DNA of 64,000 bases from an uncultured Oscillospiraceae bacterium (lineage in GTDB: Bacteria; Bacillota; Clostridia; Oscillospirales; Ruminococcaceae), in NCBI GenBank assembly GCA_934448295.1, contig CAKSEY010000005.1:124001-188000 (forward strand), read 5' to 3'. The notes below the pieces were generated by a model. The model ran no database searches and had not been told where the DNA came from. It saw only the letters and a program-made list of their open reading frames with translations. A program made the position numbers and the translations under genes. Positions 52,802-59,642 of this stretch are shown in pieces. Within the stretch, counting starts at the first letter, position 1. Each line of letters opens with the position of its first letter.

Positions 52802-54316
52802 TTAACTCATGTAGGGTGCGATAACTCCGTCCGCAACGGGAGAGAATTCCGCGCTGGTCTTTGACCAGGATTCGCCGCGCTCGACAACGCCCATCAGCAG
52901 AACGCCGATGTCGTCTTTGAACTCGGAGTTGAAGCCGTAGGCGTCCTCGTCGATGAACGCGAAGTTCGTAGGGTCGCACATCTCGCGCCAGAGGTCGTAC
53001 TCGCGCTCGCCCCACTTCATCTGCCACTTCTCGGTGCCGGCATACTTGCCCTTGTCGAAGTAGATCTTGGTGGGATTAACATGATCTTCACGCACCTTGG
53101 CGATTATCGCCGGGTCGGTGTCATAAATGCGGTTGAGGTTGATGAACTCAACTGAGCCGCTGACGTTCTTCGCGCCCTTCGGGATAAGATATCCGAACGT
53201 GTCGAACTCGGTGTAGTACTTGTCGGCGCTGGGGTCGCGCGGGAACGGAACGAACGAGAAATCCGAAACCGTGTCGAATATGTCGTTCTCAACGCCCTTC
53301 GGATTCTGGAGGTTCTCGGTCTCGGCTATGTACGTCCACTCCGGCTCGGTGCAGGTGAACAGCAGGTTGTCTGAAACGGTGGAGAACACCTGCGGTGAAA
53401 CCCAGTCGCCGAACTGCTTTCCGTAGGTCAGACCGTCGCGGCAGAGCCCCTCAAGGAACGTCATTGCGCGGGAAACGTCCGCAGAAAGGAAGTTGTTGGT
53501 GATGGTGCCGTCCGGCTGAGTGTCTATCAGCGTGGTGCCGGTGGTGGCGATGAAGCTTGTTATCGTGTCGTTGGTGGTGTAGAATCCAACGTGATCATCG
53601 CTCTTATCGCAGAACTGTATCATCATGTCGCGCCATGCGTCCCATGTCCACTCCCCCGCCTTGTATAAGTCGTAGGGGTCGGTGAGGTCGTTGTCCGCGA
53701 TGGTCTTTTTGTTGTAGTTCAGCGCGTACTTTGTCGTGGTGCGGTGCGGATAATAGTAGTGCTTGTTCTTCCACGCGAAGCTGTCGATAACGCTCTTCAT
53801 GTCGGACCACAGCGGGGTGGAGAGATCGAAGTAGTCGTCAAGCGGCTCGAAGAGATTCTTGCTGACGTTTCCGGGGTAAAGCATTGCGTCCTTGGTGACA
53901 AGGTCGGGGGAATCGTCGCTGGAGATCAGCGTTGTCAGCTTCTCGAAATACGCCGTGCCGTAAGCGGCGCTGGTGTACTCGATGGTGCCGCCGTACAGGT
54001 CAGACTGGAAGATAAGGCACTGCTCGGTTCCCTTCTGGTCGGAGGTGATGTCGTAGAATCCGAGGTACTTTATAACTCCGGCATTGCCGCTGGGCGGGCA
54101 GGCGGAGGTGTCCAGTTCCTTGGTCTCCTTGTCGGTCATGTCGAGCCCGGCATTCGGGTCGGTGGTGGTGGAAGCCGAGGTCGTCGTGGTGACGGCGGGC
54201 GCCATCGCCGCGTTCGAGCCGGAGCTCTGCTGCGGAGCCTCGTCATCACACGCAGCCAGTCCCATGACCATAGCGAGGGTCAGGGCGCAGGCGGCTGATT
54301 TCTTTAAGATACGCAT
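52802..54316 (-). CDS. Extracellular solute-binding lipoprotein (upstream paralogue)
   Basis: 504 aa. Lipoprotein signal with Cys23 (GLAAC), Thr-rich tether, same two-lobe domain with AGEWTWDAWRDMMIQFCDKS. By eye well over half of the residues match the downstream copy, and long identical stretches such as YPGNVSKNLFEPLDD occur in both. The start at 54316 follows AGGGAGAAA; an upstream in-frame ATG would cross the palindrome region. First gene of the two-gene operon behind the promoter at 54511-54539. Confidence 0.88.
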   Translation of the reverse strand: MRILKKSAACALTLAMVMGLAACDDEAPQQSSGSNAAMAPAVTTTTSASTTTDPNAGLDMTDKETKELDTSACPPSGNAGVIKYLGFYDITSDQKGTEQCLIFQSDLYGGTIEYTSAAYGTAYFEKLTTLISSDDSPDLVTKDAMLYPGNVSKNLFEPLDDYFDLSTPLWSDMKSVIDSFAWKNKHYYYPHRTTTKYALNYNKKTIADNDLTDPYDLYKAGEWTWDAWRDMMIQFCDKSDDHVGFYTTNDTITSFIATTGTTLIDTQPDGTITNNFLSADVSRAMTFLEGLCRDGLTYGKQFGDWVSPQVFSTVSDNLLFTCTEPEWTYIAETENLQNPKGVENDIFDTVSDFSFVPFPRDPSADKYYTEFDTFGYLIPKGAKNVSGSVEFINLNRIYDTDPAIIAKVREDHVNPTKIYFDKGKYAGTEKWQMKWGEREYDLWREMCDPTNFAFIDEDAYGFNSEFKDDIGVLLMGVVERGESWSKTSAEFSPVADGVIAPYMS

Positions 54317-54366
54317 AGATTTCTCCCTTTTTATGGAGTGCACAGCCTGATAACGCCGGAACCGCT

Positions 54367-54386
54367 CCAATTGCAATTGCAATTGG
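54367..54386. promoter_or_regulatory. Perfect 20-bp palindrome, probable operator
   Basis: CCAATTGCAATTGCAATTGG reads the same on both strands and contains TTGCAA internally twice. It lies about 50 nt upstream of the solute-binding protein start and downstream of its promoter, where a bound repressor would block transcription. Confidence 0.6.
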
Positions 54387-54510
54387 AAAACGGCTCTGCA
54401 ATGCCGATCAACAGCATTTTAACTTAATTAGCCAGGACATAACAGCCAAAATGTAATCGTTATCTTTAGCAAATATGCACAAACTTTTTTATACCTTGCT
54501 GTATAATATT

Positions 54511-54539
54511 ATTATATTCTCTATAATCGATTTGAGCAA
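54511..54539 (-). promoter_or_regulatory. Promoter of the solute-binding protein pair
   Basis: Minus strand TTGCTC (54539-54534), 17-nt spacer, TATAAT (54516-54511). Its -35 directly abuts that of the divergent promoter. Confidence 0.55.
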
Positions 54540-54568
54540 TTGACAATATTCCCGATTTATATTATAAT
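54540..54568 (+). promoter_or_regulatory. Promoter of the AraC-family gene
   Basis: Consensus TTGACA (54540-54545), 17-nt spacer, TATAAT (54563-54568). Confidence 0.85.
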
Positions 54569-54588
54569 ATTCCCAAGGGGGGACACAT

Positions 54589-54725
54589 TAATTCGGAATT
54601 CTTAATTCGGAATTCGGAATTTCGGTGTCCGCTGCCGCGGACTGATTTTAAATATCTGTAATTTTAAATATGTCCGGCGAAGCCGGACACATTAATTCCG
54701 AATTCATAATTCCGAATTCCGAATT
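54589..54725. repeat. AATTCSGAATT-type repeat, full copy F, in the AraC leader
   Basis: Three AATTCGGAATT units, hairpin GTCCGCTGCCGCGGAC, middle segment with TTTTAAAT twice, hairpin GTCCGGCGAAGCCGGAC, then three inverted units. It is transcribed ahead of the AraC gene, so its hairpins become part of that mRNA. Confidence 0.8.
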
Positions 54726-54743
54726 ATTTTTGGGGGTGAGCGT

Positions 54744-55697
54744 TTGGAAGAATTCCGTATGCCGCTGAAAGAGAACTTTCAGGAGCTTGTTCAGCATGGA
54801 AAGGCTGATTTTCCTATACAATACTATGTTAATTCCCTGCATATCCCGGGGAACAGCGTGCCGCTGCACTGGCACCCGAACCTTGAATTTTTCGTGGTGC
54901 ACTGCGGCTGTGTGAAGATACAGGCGGCAAACAGCGAGATAACGCTGGAAGCCGGTCAGGGGATTTTCATGAACACCAACTGCCTGCACAGCTACTCCTC
55001 CTGCGGGGGAGCGCCCTGCTGGTGCCCGAACGTGGTGTTCCAGCCGGAGTTCATCGCGCCGGTGAACAGCGTGATAAACTCTCGCTACATAATGCCTATC
55101 ACGCTGAATTCCCGCCTGCCATTCGTGGTGCTGGACGGCTCTGCACCGTGGAAGCAGGAGATACTGGACTGCCTTGACCGCGTGTTCTCAATGCTCCAGA
55201 GCTACGGCGAGGTGGGGAGCTACGGCGAGGTGCCTATGCTCCAGTTCCGCAACCCGCCGGGTTCACCGGAGTGCTTTGAGATACGCGTGCAGTGCGAAAT
55301 AAACCGCGCGTGGGAGCTGCTGTTCATGCACCACACCGAAATAGAGCTTGCGCCAGCCGTCAAGAACGAGCACGTCCTCCAGATAAGAATGCAGAAAATG
55401 ATAGGTTTTATCCAGGAGCACTACGCCGAGGACGTTTCCCTCCAGGACATCGCGAATTCCGCCAGCATAAGCCGCAGCGAGGCGTCCCGCTGCTTCCAGA
55501 GCTACCTGCACACCTCCCCGGTGAATTACCTGCTGAAACACCGCGTGGAGCGCTCCATGCAGCTCCTGCGCGACAGCAACATGACTGTCGAGGCTGTGGC
55601 GCTGGAGTGCGGCTTCAGCAGCTCGGCGTACTTCTGCAAGCTGTTCCGCTCGCACACCGGCATGACCCCCAAGCAGTACCGCAGCGACCGCGATTGA
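54744..55697 (+). CDS. AraC-family transcriptional regulator
   Basis: 317 aa. N-terminal cupin sensor domain (PLHWHPNLEFFVVHCG, about residues 35-120) and a C-terminal AraC double helix-turn-helix (about 215-317) with SLQDIANSASISRSEASRCFQ-type first HTH (residues 229-249) and AYFCKLFRSHTGMTPKQYR at the end. Starts with TTG at 54744 after GGGGGTGAG; the nearest ATG (54759) is 5 codons in. Divergent from the solute-binding lipoproteins, which it probably controls. Confidence 0.92.
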   Translation: MEEFRMPLKENFQELVQHGKADFPIQYYVNSLHIPGNSVPLHWHPNLEFFVVHCGCVKIQAANSEITLEAGQGIFMNTNCLHSYSSCGGAPCWCPNVVFQPEFIAPVNSVINSRYIMPITLNSRLPFVVLDGSAPWKQEILDCLDRVFSMLQSYGEVGSYGEVPMLQFRNPPGSPECFEIRVQCEINRAWELLFMHHTEIELAPAVKNEHVLQIRMQKMIGFIQEHYAEDVSLQDIANSASISRSEASRCFQSYLHTSPVNYLLKHRVERSMQLLRDSNMTVEAVALECGFSSSAYFCKLFRSHTGMTPKQYRSDRD

Positions 55698-55821
55698 CCG
55701 TTCTGCTATTTCATCGCTCAAGGCTTAGGCTTGTTATAATATGCTGCGGCGCTGTTCCCAACTCAACCTAGTCTCCAGGAAACCGAGCAACTTCCGTTCC
55801 TGGAAAAATTTCCAAAAATCG

Positions 55822-55862
55822 TTCCCCGGATTTCGTGAGATTCCGGGGATTTTCCTTTTTGT
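55822..55862 (+). terminator. Terminator of the AraC gene
   Basis: TCCCCGGA/TTCCGGGGA stem with a loop of about 10 nt followed by TTTTCCTTTTT. Confidence 0.8.
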
Positions 55863-56001
55863 TCGTGTTAATTTGACGTTAAGGAATATTGCAAAATTTT
55901 GCGGCGAAATGTCCGTTTGGCGCGTGTGAATGCGGTTTTGATGGGGTTTTCATTCGGAATAACGGCGGCTTTTCTCGTTTCAAGAAATTTCCAAAAACCT
56001 A

Positions 56002-56030
56002 TTGCATTTAAATCCAGAATATGGTATTAT
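56002..56030 (+). promoter_or_regulatory. Promoter of the Spo0A-like gene
   Basis: TTGCAT (56002-56007), 17-nt spacer, TATTAT (56025-56030). No perfect 0A box (TGTCGAA) was seen in the leader; the nearest is TTCCGACAAA at about 56213. Confidence 0.65.
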
Positions 56031-56243
56031 TTAGTTACCGGACAGAAAAAGAACAAACGGAAGTCCGAAATAGCGCAGGCGGAATGGGGAAAGTTCCGCC
56101 GGGGAAAATATTGAACAACCTAAACGTAACGCAGGCAGATATTCATTTTTGACATGTATCAGGAAGGCAAAGCACGATGAAGATATGCTGCCGGGGGAGC
56201 GTTTCAGGTGTTCCGACAAAGTAATTATATGGAGGAAAAAATC

Positions 56244-57023
56244 ATGAACAGCAAGATCAAGGTACTTATCGGCAGCGACACAGCGGACTGCGGAATGGCA
56301 TGGGCAGGCGCGCTGAAGGGCGCGGGAATGTACGCCATAACCCGCCACTGCGATGGAAACGCGGTGCTCAGCTCTATCAAATCAGAGGCGCCGGACGTGG
56401 CGGTGCTGGAGGCTAAAATGCCGTTCTGCGACGCAGTGGAGGTTATCCGCAGGCTCAAGACCGAGAAGAAGTACTGCCCGAATGTGCTTATTGTATCCGG
56501 CAGGGACGACCCCTCTCTGGAGCGCGAAGCCATGAACGCGGGCGCGGCGGGATTTATGGTGAAGCCGATAGACCCGCAGTACCTGGTGAGCCGTGTGACA
56601 AGGCTCTGCTCCAACCGCGAGGAGCCGGAGGCAGTACCAGACGAAACCGACCTTGAATGTGCGGTCACGGAAATAATCCACCAGGTGGGAATTCCGGCGC
56701 ACATCAAGGGATATCACTACCTCCGCACGGCGATAATGCTTTCCGTCAACAACGACGAGATGATAAACTGCATAACCAAGCTGCTCTACCCCACCGTTGC
56801 CAAGTACTACCAGACCACCAGCTCCCGCGTGGAGAGGGCTATCCGCCATGCCATTGAGATAGCGTGGGACAGAGGAGATGTGGACGTGCTGACCAGGATA
56901 TTCTCCTACACGGTGCACACCACCCGCGGCAAGCCCACCAACTCTGAGTTCATCGCGCTTATCGCAGACCACCTGCGGCTGAAATTCAAGCAGAAAAACG
57001 CAATCCCCGCTTATCAGAGATAA
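56244..57023 (+). CDS. spo0A: Spo0A homologue with degenerate receiver domain (Asp56 to Glu)
   Basis: 259 aa (Bacillus subtilis Spo0A is 267). The C-terminal DNA-binding domain is strongly conserved: IIHQVGIPAHIKGYHYLRTA, LYPTVAKYYQTTSSRVERAI and the end TRGKPTNSEFIALIADHLRL. The receiver is altered. The acidic pair ADD has become GSD (Ser11), and the phospho-acceptor in LDxxMP is LEAKMP with Glu56. The switch Ser and Lys (VSG and VKP) remain. Phosphorelay control is thus unlikely; Glu may mimic phosphate. Start at 56244 after TGGAGGAA. Whether the organism sporulates cannot be judged here. Confidence 0.9.
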   Translation: MNSKIKVLIGSDTADCGMAWAGALKGAGMYAITRHCDGNAVLSSIKSEAPDVAVLEAKMPFCDAVEVIRRLKTEKKYCPNVLIVSGRDDPSLEREAMNAGAAGFMVKPIDPQYLVSRVTRLCSNREEPEAVPDETDLECAVTEIIHQVGIPAHIKGYHYLRTAIMLSVNNDEMINCITKLLYPTVAKYYQTTSSRVERAIRHAIEIAWDRGDVDVLTRIFSYTVHTTRGKPTNSEFIALIADHLRLKFKQKNAIPAYQR

Positions 57024-57399
57024 AGGCGCAAACGCGCTCCTCGGCGAATGGGACGATTAAGTATATTAAGAAAAGAACTAAAACGAATATAACATCAGAA
57101 AATAATAAAAATATGGGGGGACGAAAGTTCCCCCAAAAGCTTGTCCAAAAGTCCGGATGGTAACGTGCTGCATGGAGAAATCAGGCATTAACATGCCTCG
57201 CTTTATTCAGCGTGTACCTGACCAGCACCAAAAACTGCGCTGAGCTGCCTGCTGCGCCGCTCATGCGCACTCCCCGTCCGTGAGAGCCACGCTCTTTTTT
57301 CACGGAAAACACAGCGAAAAAAGAAAGCGCTGTATGCGAATTATACAGGCAGATCAAAAGGGAGAGCTTCCACTCTCCCTTTAATGCTATTTGTGTATG
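57024..57399. other. Intergenic region after the Spo0A-like gene
   Basis: 376 nt between convergent genes. Hairpins GGGGGAC/GTTCCCCC at 57115-57134 and AAAGGGAGAG/CTCTCCCTTT at 57356-57383. The middle part (57135-57350) is GC-moderate with several short inverted repeats but no ORF or recognised RNA. Confidence 0.5.
57356..57383. terminator. Terminator of the diguanylate cyclase gene
   Basis: AAAGGGAGAG/CTCTCCCTTT stem with a 6-nt loop; the A/T-rich flanks make it usable in both directions. Confidence 0.75.
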
Positions 57400-59349
57400 T
57401 CAGATGAACGCGTAATTGGATTTTCCGTTCTTCTTAACTGAATACATCGCGTCATCAGCCTTGCCGATGATGTACTCAACGCGGGTGTTGTAGTCGTCCT
57501 TGATCATCGAGATACCGATGGAAACGCTGACTGTCAGGTGAATCCCGTCGCAGTCGAAGCCCTCTTCAAGTCTCGAGATAACGTCCTGCGCAACGCGCGT
57601 GGGGTCGTTTATCTCAGCGTTGCGGACGCAGGCAATGAACTCGTCTCCGCCGTAGCGCCCTGCGAAGCCGAACTCGCCAACGACATTCTTTAACGTGCGT
57701 GCAACGAATTTCAGCACCTGGTCGCCGGTGGCGTGACTGTACTGGTCGTTGTAATGCTTGAAGTCGTCTACGTCAACGAAAAGTACCGCCATCTCGGACT
57801 TACGCGCCTCGGACAGTGTGATCTCGTTGTCGATCTGGCTTTCAATAGTCTCGCGGTTGTAGAGCTCCGTGAGGGCGTCAAAGCTTGCTCTTGCGGTGAG
57901 CTGCTGCTCGCTCTTCTTCGCGCGGTCGATGTCAAGAATGACTCCGACTACCTTGAGCGGGTTGCCCTCCTTGTCGTGGAGGGTCGCGGTTCTGATGAGC
58001 ACCCAGATATAATCGCCGTAGATGTTCTTCATACGGTACTCGTTGTGCTTGAATTCCTCGCCGCGCCCGAGCTTCTCCAGGTCGGACTTGTAGCGCTCCG
58101 CGTCCTCGTCATGCAGCTTCGCTTTAAGCAGGAAGCTGTCGCCGAAGTGGTCGGACGGCGCACGGTAGCTGAACTTCTTATTGAAGTTGTTGGAGAAGAA
58201 TACCTCGTTTGTCTTGAAGTTCCACTCGAATATGATGTTGTCGGACATCTCGGTGATGGTGCGGTATCTGTCCTCGCTGACAACTATCTCGTCAAGCAGG
58301 TTGTTGAACGCACGGGACATCTGTCCGTACTCGTTGTTGCTGACCGCCGTGGGTATTCTAGCCTCATGGTCGCCGCGGCGTACCTTTTCAAGAGTTTCCT
58401 CAATGGTCTTAAGCGGCTTGGTGACGAGGATAGAAACAACTATCGCGCCGGCAATGACCACCAGTGAAAGCAGCACCACAGCCACAACTATTGAATTTCT
58501 GACAGAGTTGGAATAATAGTTCGCGTTGCCTTTTACCGGGCAGCTTGCAATGGCGATAAGTCCGTGTTCACCGCCTACCTTGACCATTGCCGCGTAGTAA
58601 GTCTCGGTGCCGTTCGTGGGGGTGTATTCGATTATCTCCACGGGAGATTCATCGGTAAGCGAATCTATCCTTGACTTGAATACGTCTGCGGGATATTCGT
58701 AGAAAAGGTTGATCTTGAAGTTATCAACTATGCTGTAATTGTGGTTAGCCGAGGAATCCGCGACAGCGACTGAGCCGTTATAGAACGTGCTTCCGCCCGC
58801 CGCCTCATACAGGAAGCCGTGGTCAGAGAGCTTGAAGTTCATTATCAGCGTGGACTTTCCGGCGGAATGTTTGATGAACATGGTCGGATTCTTTCCGCCG
58901 CCGGTGGCCTCCGGGTTCACGATGGAGTTAAAGAACAGAGCGTCGTCGGGATACTCTGCATAGCTGGCGAAGTTGTCAAGCACCTGCCCTGCCTTGCCTG
59001 CGCTTCCGCAGAATATGTTACCGTCCTTGTCGACCATCAGTATGGACTCTATGTTGGTATCTGCCTCGGCAAGCTGAGACAGCAGGTTTCCGGCGTGGTC
59101 GTTCGCCTTCTGGTCTGAAAGGGCGGTCTGTACGTCCGGGTCTCCGAGAAGCGTATTCAGTTCCCCGGTAACGGAATTGATGTAGGTCTGGAGCGTGTAA
59201 CGCTCGTTTTCCGCCATATCCTTTATGGTATTGCGGAATTCACTGTCGCCGTCCTTATCCACCAGAATACCGGCGAATACCGCATATACCACCATCGGCA
59301 GTATAGCGAACAGCATCGCGCTGATCATCAGCATTGTTCTGATCTTCAT
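57400..59349 (-). CDS. Membrane sensor diguanylate cyclase (Cache-HAMP-PAS-GGDEF)
   Basis: 649 aa. TM1 at about 8-28, extracellular Cache-like sensor about 30-285, TM2 about 290-312, HAMP about 313-365, PAS about 372-485 with a PAC segment (YIWVLIRTATLHDKEGNPLKV area), GGDEF domain from about 490. The active-site motif RYGGDEF is at 565-571, so it should make cyclic di-GMP. The RxxD inhibitory site five residues upstream is absent (GEFGFAG). Own promoter and terminator. Counterpart of the HD-GYP protein at 7951-9084. Confidence 0.94.
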   Translation of the reverse strand: MKIRTMLMISAMLFAILPMVVYAVFAGILVDKDGDSEFRNTIKDMAENERYTLQTYINSVTGELNTLLGDPDVQTALSDQKANDHAGNLLSQLAEADTNIESILMVDKDGNIFCGSAGKAGQVLDNFASYAEYPDDALFFNSIVNPEATGGGKNPTMFIKHSAGKSTLIMNFKLSDHGFLYEAAGGSTFYNGSVAVADSSANHNYSIVDNFKINLFYEYPADVFKSRIDSLTDESPVEIIEYTPTNGTETYYAAMVKVGGEHGLIAIASCPVKGNANYYSNSVRNSIVVAVVLLSLVVIAGAIVVSILVTKPLKTIEETLEKVRRGDHEARIPTAVSNNEYGQMSRAFNNLLDEIVVSEDRYRTITEMSDNIIFEWNFKTNEVFFSNNFNKKFSYRAPSDHFGDSFLLKAKLHDEDAERYKSDLEKLGRGEEFKHNEYRMKNIYGDYIWVLIRTATLHDKEGNPLKVVGVILDIDRAKKSEQQLTARASFDALTELYNRETIESQIDNEITLSEARKSEMAVLFVDVDDFKHYNDQYSHATGDQVLKFVARTLKNVVGEFGFAGRYGGDEFIACVRNAEINDPTRVAQDVISRLEEGFDCDGIHLTVSVSIGISMIKDDYNTRVEYIIGKADDAMYSVKKNGKSNYAFI

Positions 59350-59413
59350 TTATATACTCTCCCCGTTCCTTTCTGCGTAAGCAGAGTATTTTATGGCATG
59401 GTTATTTAGTTTT

Positions 59414-59442
59414 AGTATACCACAAAAAAACCGTTCTGTAAA
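59414..59442 (-). promoter_or_regulatory. Promoter of the diguanylate cyclase gene
   Basis: Minus strand TTTACA (59442-59437), 17-nt spacer, TATACT (59419-59414). Confidence 0.75.
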
Positions 59443-59571
59443 CACTTAAACAATAATAATTTGACCCTAAAGGGCATTTTTATTGAACCTGCACAAATCC
59501 CGCAAAACTATTTTGTGAACAATACAGATACCTGCTTTTTTATTAAAAATGGATATATTTGAAAAAACCGC

Positions 59572-59600
59572 TTGAATAAAGGCCGAATCTGTGATATAAT
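59572..59600 (+). promoter_or_regulatory. Promoter of the repeat-motif gene
   Basis: TTGAAT (59572-59577), 17-nt spacer, TATAAT (59595-59600). Confidence 0.8.
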
Positions 59601-59642
59601 TATGTTAATAATGTACAGTACACACCGGAGGGTCAATATATC

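Larger units (their letters stand above)
54317..54743. other. Divergent regulatory region between solute-binding and AraC genes
   Basis: 427 nt holding the 20-bp palindrome, two abutting divergent promoters and repeat copy F, which lies in the 5' leader of the AraC gene. Confidence 0.6.
55698..56243. other. Intergenic region between AraC and Spo0A-like genes
   Basis: 546 nt. Contains an inverted repeat TCCAGGAA/TTCCTGGA (about 55775-55806), the terminator at 55822-55862, the promoter at 56002-56030 and an approximately 200-nt leader before the Spo0A-like gene. Short open frames at 55741-55929 and 55899-56114 lack ribosome sites and coding character. Confidence 0.6.

Noticed and set aside
55741..56114. 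Two overlapping short open frames upstream of the Spo0A-like gene
   Set aside because: They cross a terminator hairpin and the promoter, lack ribosome sites and have unlike-protein composition.
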